Positions 26,456 to 35,368 of a DNA stretch of 64,000 nt are shown piece after piece (the stretch's first letter is position 1; every line of letters begins with the position of its first letter). Under the pieces are notes generated by a model. It did not search any database, was not told the DNA's origin, and worked only from the letters and a program-made list of their open reading frames with translations. A program made the position numbers and the translations under genes. This DNA comes from Catalinimonas niigatensis. GTDB taxonomy: Bacteria > Bacteroidota > Bacteroidia > Cytophagales > Cyclobacteriaceae. Where the stretch lies: positions 4,513,501-4,577,500 of the forward strand of contig NZ_CP119422.1 in NCBI RefSeq assembly GCF_030506285.1, given 5' to 3'.

Positions 26456-26998
26456 TTAATTCAAGATAAGTTGAATATTTAAATCCAGTTTTATCGGGTC
26501 TGCCACTACGATACTACCCGCTTCAGTAATAGCGTTCCAGCTCAAGCCAAAATCCTTTCTGCTGATTTTGCCCTTAATTTCAAAACCTGCTTTGGTATTC
26601 CCATAAGGATCTACCGCTTGACCATGGTATAGTACCCCCAATTCAACTTCTTTAGTGATATTTCTTATCGTGAGATTTCCTGTCAGGATATATTCATCTT
26701 CCTCTACTTTTCTGAAAGATTTTGAAGTAAACTTCAATTCAGGAAATTCTTCTGCGTTGAAAAAGTCATCGGACTTAAGATGATTGTCCCGGTCTACGTT
26801 CTTGGTATTAATGCTGTCAATCTTGGCAGTAAAAGTTATTTTAGCATCTTCAAAATCATTGTTTTCGGTCTTTACACTCCCTTCAAATTCGTCAAAAGAA
26901 CCCGTTACTATAGAAACCATCATGTGTTTCACTTTGAAATGTATCTCTGAATGGGCAGCGTCAATAGCCCACGTTTTTGTCAATTGTGTCGTTTCCAT
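26456..26998 (-). CDS. YceI family protein
   Basis: About 180 residues. The YceI lipocalin-like barrel is recognised from WAIDAAHSEIHFKVKHMMVS at the start, GSFDEFEGSV, AKIDSINTKNVDRDNHLKSDDFF, and SRKDFGLSWN at the end. Members bind isoprenoid-type lipids such as polyprenols. The start at 26998 is favoured since 47 extra residues from 27139 look unlike any signal peptide; thus this one may be cytoplasmic, unlike the periplasmic Escherichia coli YceI. Confidence 0.88.
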   Translation of the reverse strand: METTQLTKTWAIDAAHSEIHFKVKHMMVSIVTGSFDEFEGSVKTENNDFEDAKITFTAKIDSINTKNVDRDNHLKSDDFFNAEEFPELKFTSKSFRKVEEDEYILTGNLTIRNITKEVELGVLYHGQAVDPYGNTKAGFEIKGKISRKDFGLSWNAITEAGSIVVADPIKLDLNIQLILN

Positions 26999-27400
26999 TT
27001 TACTATTATGATTTGTTTTAAAATTTAATTTGTTGTTGATCATTGCTACAATATTTGACCAGAGACCAGTATGGTCTAAGCATTTAGCACAATTGGATGA
27101 AATAGCTTGAACTCGGTTTTGGCGAATAGTATAAGCCATTCACATCAGTAAAATTGGTGTAAATGTCTGATTCCTCATGCTCATGATTACTTGCTGCTGC
27201 AGCAATCAAAATCAATAAACGATCTATTTTATATAAGCTTCATTATTTTTCTTATTATAATATCAAGTGCGGATATGTTGAATGATATGAAACAATATTA
27301 TGGCTTAAAGACATGATGGACAATGGACAAACATGGGTAAATCATGTACGATTTATCGGAATTAAATTGTAGGAGAATAAAGCGCATTCTTCTTATAGGC

Positions 27401-27874
27401 TTATTTCAAATGAGCTCTCAGCATCCAGGCCATTTTTTCATGCATCTCAAGCAAACCTGTAATAAAATCACCAGTTCCCAGATCTTTGAAGACTTCATTC
27501 ATGGTATTGATATGTCCTCTAAGCTGTATGATAAGACTTTCATGATCGCTAAGTAATTCCTTGATAAAGTCGAGACTGTTATTTTCCGCTCTCATATGTT
27601 CACTGAAATGGGTGAGCTTCAGATATTCTCTCAAAGTGGCAGGCGCGTAATGACCTAAAGTACGAATGCGCTCTGCTACCTTGTCTATAAATTCATCTAA
27701 CTGTTTATACTGACTTTCAAAGAATTTATGTTTGGAGTAAAAGTCAGGACCTTCTATATTCCAGTGTGCGTTTCTTGTTTTAGTATACAGTAAAAATTCA
27801 TCGGCTAAAATGTTGCACAGTATGAGTGCTACCTCGTCCAGATGAGTAGCTTGAATGCCAATTTTCGCTTCCAT
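27401..27874 (-). CDS. dps: Dps family DNA-binding ferritin-like protein
   Basis: 157 residues forming a four-helix ferritin-like subunit. The ferroxidase residues lie in ARNAHWNIEGPDFYSKHKFFESQYKQ-type sequence (His, Asp and Glu from the subunit interface), followed by DKVAERIRTLGHYAP. Dps assembles as a dodecamer that oxidises iron with hydrogen peroxide and protects DNA. It has its own short upstream region and is probably stress- or stationary-phase regulated; no operator is identified. Confidence 0.92.
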   Translation of the reverse strand: MEAKIGIQATHLDEVALILCNILADEFLLYTKTRNAHWNIEGPDFYSKHKFFESQYKQLDEFIDKVAERIRTLGHYAPATLREYLKLTHFSEHMRAENNSLDFIKELLSDHESLIIQLRGHINTMNEVFKDLGTGDFITGLLEMHEKMAWMLRAHLK

Positions 27875-28052
27875 AGTATTCTCTGTTTTTGTGAAAGATT
27901 ATGTTATAATAAAATGTGAATTTAAACGTAGTAAGTGCTATATATAGAATTTTTAAGGTCAACATATCACTGGATTACCCAGGCGATAGTATGAAAAAAC
28001 GTTATGGTTAAAGTAGAAAAGTTTCGCCCGGGTAATAGTGATTATCGTACTA

Positions 28053-29021
28053 TTAATGTTCAATTTCTATGGAAATTTTACCATAGAAATTATCATCACC
28101 AGCTTTTGTTTCTAAAAGCTGGTGAGCTTTACCAACATCTGATAACGAAAAAGTTTTGGTTAAAACAGGCTTTAGTTTTTTGTTTTCCACGAGCTTAGTC
28201 AGTTCCTCTAGTTTATTTCTACTTTGTCTGGTAAAAACAAAATGATAGGTTGCATTTTTCCCCCAGGCTGCAACCAGGTTTTGTGGCTTCTCAATATCAA
28301 CCAAGGTAACTACTTGTCCCAACTGGCTCAGTATTTTTCCACTATCAGAAAGCGTGTTGCCCCCAATAGTATCAATGATTACATCTACTCCTTTATTGTT
28401 AGTTAATTGATTAATCGCCTGAATGTAGTCTTCATTTTCGTAGTCAATGACATAATCGGCGCCCAACTCAAGAAGAAACGGGTGGTGAACTTTTCTCGCT
28501 GTCGTAAATACAGTTGCTCCCATAGCTTTAGCAATTTGAATGGTTGGTATTCCCACTCCACCTGCACCTCCATGAATCAATATAGTCTGGTTAATTTTAA
28601 GTTGTGCTCTTGTAACAAGCATTTCCCACGCAGTACCGGCAGCTAATGGAAGCGTTGCAGCTTCTAAGTGGCTTATGTTTTTAGGTTTTAGTCCAATGAT
28701 AGATTGGTGAGCACAGTGATATTGCGCATAGCTTCCTTGTCCATTAAAAATTTCAGGTGAATAATAAACTTCATCACCGACTTTAAAATTTTCAACACCG
28801 GGGCCAATTTCCACGATTACACCTGAGATATCGTGTCCTGTAATAACAGGTAAGGTTAATTCATTTTTATAATCTCCACGACGGACTTGATAATCCAAAG
28901 GATTGACGGAAGAGGCAAGAACCTTTACTAAAACTTCATCAAATTTTGGTTTTGGTGTTGGTATTTCTGAAAGTTTAAAACTTTCAAAAGACCCAAATTC
29001 ATTTAATAGGGCTGCTTTCAT
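28053..29021 (-). CDS. NADP-dependent quinone-oxidoreductase-like (MDR) protein
   Basis: 322 residues of the zinc-free medium-chain dehydrogenase/reductase superfamily. The N-terminal GroES-like domain contains SSVNPLDYQVRRGDY and GHDISGVIVEIG, and the Rossmann domain has the nucleotide loop HGGAGGVGIPTIQIAKAMGA. No structural zinc cysteines are present. Such proteins reduce quinones or enones with NADPH. It is monocistronic and could be part of the same electrophile-handling theme as the SDR and pirin genes. Confidence 0.88.
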   Translation of the reverse strand: MKAALLNEFGSFESFKLSEIPTPKPKFDEVLVKVLASSVNPLDYQVRRGDYKNELTLPVITGHDISGVIVEIGPGVENFKVGDEVYYSPEIFNGQGSYAQYHCAHQSIIGLKPKNISHLEAATLPLAAGTAWEMLVTRAQLKINQTILIHGGAGGVGIPTIQIAKAMGATVFTTARKVHHPFLLELGADYVIDYENEDYIQAINQLTNNKGVDVIIDTIGGNTLSDSGKILSQLGQVVTLVDIEKPQNLVAAWGKNATYHFVFTRQSRNKLEELTKLVENKKLKPVLTKTFSLSDVGKAHQLLETKAGDDNFYGKISIEIEH

Positions 29022-29544
29022 GATAACATATTTTAGTGTTTAATTAAAAGGTTGATAAAATATTGTTTTGAGAAATTTTGATTTCTAATGAATGAATGGT
29101 GTTTTATATAGCTAATCATTTAGATAGTTGGGGCGAGGCATACACCTCTTTTCTTTTCTTTGTGCCGGATATTTGTGTACATGATACCTGTATCCAACCT
29201 TGGAACTTCGGCAAAACGCATAACAGTTGAGGGTTCTAATAGCGTGTTATTCATAAATCAAGCATTTAGATGGCGAAAATCTAATATTGCTAAACTAGAT
29301 GATGCCTTCAGTAGTGACAATTGACATACAACAACTAATTGGGTACATATCATCGATCGTGGGGAGGAATTCTGAACTTACTCGTCATACCGTGATTTAT
29401 TATACTATCCTGACGGTTTCCTGAAGATTTAAGTGGTTTATAACCCCGCTTTCCAATCCGCCTTTTATACGCTGAGGTAAGATATTTGAATACTGATAGT
29501 CACCTAATGATATTTGTGCCTAGGTGACTGCTTATATCTTTGAG
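29022..29544. other. Intergenic region without recognisable features
   Basis: About 520 bp between the oxidoreductase start and the small membrane-protein gene. Frames are short and interrupted, and I see no clear hairpin, operator copy or RNA. Confidence 0.4.
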
Positions 29545-29709
29545 CTAAAAAATTACATAAAAATTATCCCACGCAATAAGTATCACTAAAGATAATCCTA
29601 TGATCACTAAAATCCATTTAAATATACTGTCAATCAGATTTTCTGAAGAGGCCAATGCTACCAGAAAAAAAGTAGAAACAAATACACTGAGCACTAATAT
29701 GACGATCAT
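29545..29709 (-). CDS. Small membrane protein (54 aa)
   Basis: A short gene with a strong ribosome binding site (AGGAGGT, about 6 bp before the ATG at 29709). It encodes MIVILVLSVFVSTFFLVALA, then a short polar linker SSENLIDSIFKW, then a second hydrophobic helix ILVIIGLSLVILIAW: two membrane segments with a connecting loop. I do not recognise a family. A single CTCCA-N6-TGGAG site (29850-29865) lies 141-156 bp upstream. The RBS and hydrophobic pattern make it more likely real than chance. Confidence 0.55.
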   Translation of the reverse strand: MIVILVLSVFVSTFFLVALASSENLIDSIFKWILVIIGLSLVILIAWDNFYVIF

Positions 29710-29849
29710 AATCTACCTCCTTATTTTACTTAATGATGTAATTCTTTTTTGATTTGCCGTGGCTGAAAAATAAAATAGAAGTAGGAATGCCTTGATGTAT
29801 GTTAGCCATTATTTTCATACACGGAATTAATGATTATGGCAAAGAGACA

Positions 29850-29865
29850 CTCCACTTGAATGGAG
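29850..29865. promoter_or_regulatory. Single CTCCA-N6-TGGAG site
   Basis: CTCCACTTGAATGGAG, perfect arms with a 6-bp spacer. Unlike the other occurrences no partner was found about 30 bp away. It sits between the small membrane-protein gene and the AraC-type gene. Confidence 0.4.
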
Positions 29866-29927
29866 ATTTTACCTTAGCAATTAAAAGTAGCAAGGTCCTT
29901 TGCCTTACCAAATCACTTTGTCACCCA

Positions 29928-30833
29928 TCAGGACATCATCAATTCATTTTTGAATTTGCTAAAATTCACGTGACAGGCATTTTTGAAAAACTTACTAAAA
30001 TGAGAAGGATCAGTAAAACCAAGATTGAAGGCGATTTCCTTCATACTTGCCTTTGTATAAAGGGCCTGACGTTTAGCCTCTAGGATGATACGCTTTTTTA
30101 TGTGTTCACTGGCTGGTATTCCAGTTGCCTTTTTTACAATTTCATTCATATAACTTGGTGTAATGCAAAGTTCTGCTGCATAATCTCCCACAAGTTTTTT
30201 AGATGTATAATTTTTATCTAAGAGATTTAAAAATTTATTTACCAGGTGTATATGATTTAATTGAACATTTTGATGGTTTGGATTCTTGTTCTGACGTGCC
30301 AAATAAATTAAAAAAATTTGCAAGTATCTCTTTAAAATTTCAGCTCTAAATAAGAAGTAATTGTCAAACTCCTTTATCATCTTATCCACAATTTCAATCA
30401 TTTCCTCTCCTTTACATTGATGAACTATGGGTGACTGTGAAAAGGAGTTGAAGATGCCTGTATTATATATGAGTTCATAACTATGATCTAGTAAACCAAC
30501 AAAATCTATTGAGAAAGAAATAGAAATTCCCTTCAAATCTCGTGTTTCTTCTATCAAATGCAGTTGCCCAGGAGAAATGCCATAGATAGCGTTTTTCACA
30601 ATTTTTATTTTATTTAGATCCACCTGGAGTGTACCACTTCCCTGCTTTATCCATATGATTTCAAATCTTTGTTGTTTTGATGGCTGGTGCTTTTGCTGCC
30701 AACGGTTATGCTTCATCCAATCAATGGTATGAATTTCAAACGGCATCGATGCCTGAAATTTATTTAAAGCTAACGAAGGCTTGTTTCTCTCTTGGTAATT
30801 TTGAGAATCTATAAATTTTGTAATTGTATTCAT
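29928..30833 (-). CDS. AraC-family transcriptional regulator
   Basis: 301 residues. The N-terminal part is a cupin-like sensing domain (GIWIKQGSGTLQVDL-type strands and GISPGQLHLIEE); the C-terminal 100 residues are the two helix-turn-helix AraC domain (GDYAAELCITPSYMNEIVKKATG and MKEIAFNLGFTDPSHFSKFFK). Its target is not visible. The doublet at 31057-31103 lies 224-270 bp upstream of its start, so it may be under control of the regulator that binds this motif. Confidence 0.9.
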   Translation of the reverse strand: MNTITKFIDSQNYQERNKPSLALNKFQASMPFEIHTIDWMKHNRWQQKHQPSKQQRFEIIWIKQGSGTLQVDLNKIKIVKNAIYGISPGQLHLIEETRDLKGISISFSIDFVGLLDHSYELIYNTGIFNSFSQSPIVHQCKGEEMIEIVDKMIKEFDNYFLFRAEILKRYLQIFLIYLARQNKNPNHQNVQLNHIHLVNKFLNLLDKNYTSKKLVGDYAAELCITPSYMNEIVKKATGIPASEHIKKRIILEAKRQALYTKASMKEIAFNLGFTDPSHFSKFFKNACHVNFSKFKNELMMS

Positions 30834-31056
30834 AGCAGTTGTGTATGCATAAAGAAATTAATTATGTTGACATAGCATTACCTGTCAAATGCAGAAGGTC
30901 GTTGGTATATAGCTTGTTGTTTAATCTCCCTGTATAAAAAAGAGTGCCGAAAATGATATTCTATTGTAGGAAACAGCACAGTGAAGGCTGAGAGCTATGA
31001 AAAGGCATATTTTTTTATATTGACTTCAATAACATATGGGTTATTCAGAGATAAAA

Positions 31057-31103
31057 CTCCTCAATTTTGGAGTTACCAAGGGTGTAACTCCATTTATTTG
31101 GAG
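31057..31103. promoter_or_regulatory. CTCCA-N6-TGGAG operator doublet upstream of araC-type gene
   Basis: Sites at 31057-31072 (CTCCT / TGGAG, one mismatch) and 31088-31103 (CTCCATTTATTTGGAG, perfect arms), starts 31 bp apart. The distance to the AraC start on the minus strand resembles that at the kinase operon. Confidence 0.5.
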
Positions 31104-32286
31104 GTGTGGGTTGCTTACTCTTTCACACAACTCTTGCCTAGAGATTCATCATTTAGGAAAGAGCAAAACGGTTATGTTAGAATAGATTAAGGAGCCTCTT
31201 TATTTATGTTCTATTTATAGAAACTGATGGTGATAAGCTAAAACCTCTTTGGATGGTTTACCTGGAATACAGAGGCCATATATCTAAAAAATAAAATTAA
31301 AAGAACAAAGGGTTCGAGAGCTTGTTACGTTTTCTTCTTACATCTTTCAAATGAAGCCGGATTTTATCCTTTATAAGCAAAGCTCTTGAAAAGAGCTACT
31401 AAAACACTTCAAAATGATATAAATAATTAGGTGCCCTATTCGGTGCCCCAGTTAATTTCTTGCACGTAACTTATTGATATACAAACTATTAAAAAATATA
31501 TTCAGGAGCCTCACTCTCTGCGAGGGTCCTGAACCTAAAGCACATTTTACAGCAAAGCCCTTCAAATCTTATGATTTTGAGGGCTTTTTTCTTTTTCAGG
31601 ATACCAAATAAAAGCAAACTAATATAAATCAAGAGGTGACCTATTTGGGTACCTTTTTTAGTCTTTCTATTCTATAAAATGTGTTCCTTTAATACGTTTT
31701 AGCAAAGGTCAAAACAGGGTAAATTGATACATTTTGATCATTTAGTCAGGATGCTATGAGCCTTGAAACATGCAACTTCTTTCCATTGCCGAATGGAGGA
31801 TCAACAAAAACCACGGTATTTTTTTAGTCTCACTTTTTGATACAAGGCATAAAATGCTTCATGGTTATGAACTGGAATCGTCCTGCACTTTTGAAAATTG
31901 GATGGTGGAAGAATTGAATGAAAGGTTTATGCAGATTAGTGTAGATAAAATCTTTGAAATGTAACCCCTTACTTTTAGGGTCAGGTTTGAAGGTGTGAGC
32001 TAATATTTATATGCTTATTAACATAAATCGAGATTATTAAATCAACCCGATCAGAATCCTAGAGCTAGGTATATAGTGAAAGACAAAACAATGGCTCATA
32101 AAAGAACCAGGAGAGAATAATTCGTAAAATTTCAATAAGATGCAGCTGTCCGATTTTTTTATTATTCAATAATTTATCTCAAATTTTGAGTAAGGGGAGT
32201 TTTGTACTTATGTTTAAAAAAGCTACCAAAACAGATCACCCCCCTGAGACATTGTAAAGAATGTAAAAGAATTATTCGTATCAAAA
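31104..32286. other. Gene-poor interval
   Basis: About 1.2 kb between the operator doublet and the Crp/Fnr gene. Apart from the hairpin block at 31430-31660, it holds only short frames. One of 64 codons (31770-31964, MQLLSIAEWRINKNHGIFLV...) has no ribosome binding site or known family and may be gene debris. Confidence 0.4.
31430..31660 (+). ncRNA. Tandem hairpin block bracketed by GGTGCCC-like repeats (candidate ncRNA or attachment-site relic)
   Basis: A stem TTCAGGA / TCCTGAA (31501-31533, with an inner CCTC/GAGG stem) is followed by AAAGCCC...GGGCTTT (31554-31587), a 15-bp arm with one mismatch and a T-rich tail typical of a terminator. The block lies between two similar short repeats, GGTGCCCTATTCGGTGCCCC near 31431 and GGTGACCTATTTGGGTACC near 31637. 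No gene is seen. It could be a short structured transcript or the scar of an integrated element. Confidence 0.4.
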
Positions 32287-32880
32287 ATGAGCAGTACCGA
32301 TTTAAAAACATATCTGACGTCAAATCTCAATATTGATGAAACGGAAATTTCATTAATAGTAGAAAACTGCACTGTCAAAAAAGTTAAAAAAGATCAATTC
32401 CTTTTGCGTGAAAAAGAAATCTGCAAGCATGGCTTCTTTGTAGAACAAGGACTATTGAGGCAATTCTCGGTTGATAAGAAAGGGAAGGAACATATCATTT
32501 CATTTGCCCCCGAAAACTGGTTTATGACCGACCGAGAAAGTGCTTATTTCAATCAGCCATCTGCCTATTTTATCCAGGCACTGGAAGACAGCCAGGTAGC
32601 CGTGATAGATGAAAGTTTTGCTCAATTGCTCTCCAAGAAATTCCCGGAATTTACAGAATTCAACAATCGGTTGCTTCACAATCATATCCGTCATCTACAG
32701 AAAAGGATTAACCTGTTGTTGAGCGCCCCGGCCGAAGACCGCTATCTGCAATTTGTAGCCATGTACCCTGATATCCTTTTAAGGGTTCCTCAGACTATGG
32801 TAGCCTCCTACCTGGGTATTACACCCGAAAGTTTAAGCCGTGTTCGCAAGGAGTTAGCTCAGAAAAACTTCATGAAGTAG
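32287..32880 (+). CDS. Crp/Fnr family regulator
   Basis: 197 residues: an N-terminal cyclic-nucleotide-binding-type beta roll (FLLREKEICKHGFFVEQGLLRQF) and a C-terminal helix-turn-helix (PQTMVASYLGITPESLSRVRKEL). No cysteines for an iron-sulfur cluster of the Fnr kind are seen, so the signal is unknown. It stands 70 bp upstream of the plus-strand pirin/DUF5996/YjdI cassette in the same orientation and is the likely local regulator of it. Confidence 0.9.
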   Translation: MSSTDLKTYLTSNLNIDETEISLIVENCTVKKVKKDQFLLREKEICKHGFFVEQGLLRQFSVDKKGKEHIISFAPENWFMTDRESAYFNQPSAYFIQALEDSQVAVIDESFAQLLSKKFPEFTEFNNRLLHNHIRHLQKRINLLLSAPAEDRYLQFVAMYPDILLRVPQTMVASYLGITPESLSRVRKELAQKNFMK

Positions 32881-32952
32881 TTTCTTTCTTATCATACATC
32901 AATGCACAGGCTTGCCGCTCATGGTAAATTTGTGGTAGAAACATTGAAAAGT

Positions 32953-33831
32953 ATGAAGACAAGAACTGTAGAATTAGTAGCAAGCCCCAAAGAACCACAC
33001 TTGGTCGGGGATGGCTTTCGGGTGCATAATTTCATTCCAAGCAGATCTGGACTGGATATGCAACGGATGAATCCATTGATTATGCTGGATTATAACTCGC
33101 CCTATCACTTTCCACCAACTGATACGCCAAAAGGAGTGGGTGTGCATCCGCACCGAGGTTTTGAAACGGTTACGATTGCCTACAAAGGCAAGGTAGCTCA
33201 TCACGACAGTAGTGGTGGTGGTGGCGTGATTGGCGAAGGCGACATACAATGGATGACCGCAGCCAGTGGCATTTTGCATAAAGAATACCATGAAGCGGAA
33301 TGGAGCAAAGCCGGGGGCAATTTTCAGATGGTACAACTTTGGGTAAATCTGCCCAAAAAGTACAAAATGAGTGTTCCGAAATATCAGGCCATCAAATCCG
33401 ACAAGATCAATCGCTACACATTGGAAAACAAGGCCGGGATGATCGAAGTGATTGCCGGTGAATACAAGGGCACCCAAGGCGTCGCCTCCACGTTTACCCC
33501 CATCCACATGCTCAATGCTAAACTGAATAAGAGTGGAAAAGCCGATTTTCATTTTCCCGCTCATTATAATACAGTACTTCTGGTTGTGGAAGGGAATATT
33601 GTCATCAACGGGAACGAAAAAATACCGACCGATCATCTGGCACTTATGGCCAATGATGGTGAAGCCTTTGACATAGAAGCAACTGAAGATGCCATCGTGC
33701 TGGTGCTGAGTGGTGAACCCATTGGTGAGCCTATAGCAGCCCACGGTCCTTTTGTAATGAACACCCGAGAAGAACTGAAAGAAGCCTTTAGTGACTTCAA
33801 CCAGGGAAAGTTCGGATATTTAGAAGATTAA
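32953..33831 (+). CDS. Pirin family protein (bicupin)
   Basis: About 292 residues from the ATG at 32953 (an upstream in-frame ATG at 32902 adds 17 residues with no family match). Pirin motifs: NPLIMLDYNSP, HPHRGFETVTIAYKG (metal histidines), GDIQWMTAASGILHKE, and AAHGPFVMNTREE at the C-terminus. It is the first gene of the second cassette and has no counterpart at that position in the first cassette. Likely iron-dependent; substrate unknown. Confidence 0.88.
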   Translation: MKTRTVELVASPKEPHLVGDGFRVHNFIPSRSGLDMQRMNPLIMLDYNSPYHFPPTDTPKGVGVHPHRGFETVTIAYKGKVAHHDSSGGGGVIGEGDIQWMTAASGILHKEYHEAEWSKAGGNFQMVQLWVNLPKKYKMSVPKYQAIKSDKINRYTLENKAGMIEVIAGEYKGTQGVASTFTPIHMLNAKLNKSGKADFHFPAHYNTVLLVVEGNIVINGNEKIPTDHLALMANDGEAFDIEATEDAIVLVLSGEPIGEPIAAHGPFVMNTREELKEAFSDFNQGKFGYLED

Positions 33832-33858
33832 TCAATTAGTAATCAAAACGATTTCCTG

Positions 33859-34788
33859 ATGAGCCATTCACACAACCTGCCATCCCTTCACTATGAAGGG
33901 AATAAGCAAAAGAAAATGACCTTGCATCTGTTTTTACAGATCATGGGAAAGATCCGTTTGAAATCAACACCCCGCAAAAACCATTGGTGGTATGTGACCG
34001 AGTATGTATCTACAAAAGGTATCACTACCGGTCCTGTTCCTTACAATGAGGGCATGGATACCTTTGATATGACGATCAATGTCCACCAGCATCAACTGGA
34101 AGTGAACACCAGTAAAGGGGAATTTGCAAGTTTCTCCTTGCTTGATGGAATAAGCGTGGCGGATTTCTATCAGCAGCTTTCCGAAATACTCAAGCGATTC
34201 AATATTTCCATCTCAATTCTAGACAAACCCTACGACTTAAAGATTGACAAACCTTTTGGTAAGATTACGGAGTACCATCACTACGATAAAGCTTACACTA
34301 GAGACTTCTGGCGCATTCTGCTTTGGGTAGATGGGGTTTTCAAAGAGTTCAGCGGTCGCTTTTACGGAAAAACCTGTCCGGTGCATCTGTATTGGCATTC
34401 CATGGATCTGGCAGTCACCCGTTTCTCGGGCAACCCAGCACCCGCTATGCCGGCAGAGGCCAGATTATCGGACAAAGATGCCTATTCGCATGAGTGTATC
34501 AGTTTTGGTTTCTGGGGAGGTGATGAAAATATGCCCGAGCCAGCTTTCTACTCTTACACCTACCCTTCACCCGAAGGAATAAACCAGGAACCTTTGATGC
34601 CTTCTACAGCCCAATGGGTCGACAGTAACGGAAGCCAGATGGCTCTGTTAACCTACAGTGATCTGTTAAAAACACCTGATCCACGTGCAGCGCTTCTTGA
34701 CTTTCTGGAATCGGCCTATACCGCCGGAGCTAAGAAAGCCGACTGGGATATTGAGACATTGAAAGTGCCGGAACTGCACAACATTTAA
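33859..34788 (+). CDS. DUF5996 family protein (second copy)
   Basis: 309 residues, duplicate of 9077-10006. The first few residues differ (MSHSHNLPSLHYEG versus MNNLIKLPSLHYEG), then the two run nearly identically, with substitutions mainly around residues 110-135. It starts 28 bp after the pirin stop and is followed after 14 bp by the YjdI-YjdJ fusion, giving the same gene order as the first cassette. Function unknown. Confidence 0.87.
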   Translation: MSHSHNLPSLHYEGNKQKKMTLHLFLQIMGKIRLKSTPRKNHWWYVTEYVSTKGITTGPVPYNEGMDTFDMTINVHQHQLEVNTSKGEFASFSLLDGISVADFYQQLSEILKRFNISISILDKPYDLKIDKPFGKITEYHHYDKAYTRDFWRILLWVDGVFKEFSGRFYGKTCPVHLYWHSMDLAVTRFSGNPAPAMPAEARLSDKDAYSHECISFGFWGGDENMPEPAFYSYTYPSPEGINQEPLMPSTAQWVDSNGSQMALLTYSDLLKTPDPRAALLDFLESAYTAGAKKADWDIETLKVPELHNI

Positions 34789-34802
34789 CATTTCATGGCT
34801 AT

Positions 34803-35303
34803 ATGATAACCAAAGAGTATTCAAACGGAGAAGTAAGCATTGTATGGAAACCCGAAAAGTGCATCCACTCGGGAATATGTGTCAAGACCTTGCCGAAGGT
34901 GTACAACCCCAAAGAAAGACCCTGGATCAAAGCAGAAAACGCAAGCTCGGAAGAAATTATCAGACAAGTTTCAAAATGCCCTTCGGGAGCATTAAGTATT
35001 AGACAGGAGAGTAAGACCATGGTAAAAATAGATAGAGAAGATAACGGAAAAAAAGGACGCTTTGTCATCTACGCAAATGATACATTCGCCGGTGAAATGA
35101 CCTATGTGTGGGCGGGGGAATCTAGATTTATTATTGACCATACTGGTATTGAGGAAAATTTTATTGGAAGAGGACTGGGTAAGCAATTGGTCATGAAAGC
35201 AGTAGCATACGCCCGAAACAACGATCTGAAAATACTGCCGCTGTGTCCTTTCGCAAAAAAAGTATTTGACAAAGACAAGGGACTTGAAGATGTCCGTGCA
35301 TGA
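34803..35303 (+). CDS. YjdI-YjdJ fusion (second copy)
   Basis: 166 residues, nearly identical to 8562-9062: YjdI-type cysteines (WKPEKCIHSGICVKT and SKCPSGALS) then a short GNAT domain with FIGRGLGKQLVMKAVAYAR and LPLCPFAKKVF. It is in the same order relative to DUF5996 and pirin as in the first cassette. Iron-sulfur binding by the first domain and acetyl-CoA binding by the second are expected; the joint function is not known. Confidence 0.88.
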   Translation: MITKEYSNGEVSIVWKPEKCIHSGICVKTLPKVYNPKERPWIKAENASSEEIIRQVSKCPSGALSIRQESKTMVKIDREDNGKKGRFVIYANDTFAGEMTYVWAGESRFIIDHTGIEENFIGRGLGKQLVMKAVAYARNNDLKILPLCPFAKKVFDKDKGLEDVRA

Positions 35304-35368
35304 GCACTACTTCAAGTTGTTGAAAGTCTTTATTCAAGTCATAGTTTCTTGATTAAAAGTTTAAAACG

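Noticed and set aside
31501-31533. Possible tRNA-Ser 3' end (CCTCACTCTCTGC)
   Set aside because: No acceptor stem, anticodon loop or TPsiC loop could be built; it folds better as a simple hairpin.
31770-31964. 64-codon open frame
   Set aside because: No ribosome binding site and no recognisable family; kept only as a remark in the gene-poor interval.
32974-33744. 256-codon minus-strand open frame opposite the pirin gene
   Set aside because: Its codons are the complement of a well-matched pirin; the predicted protein is Phe/His-rich without a family.
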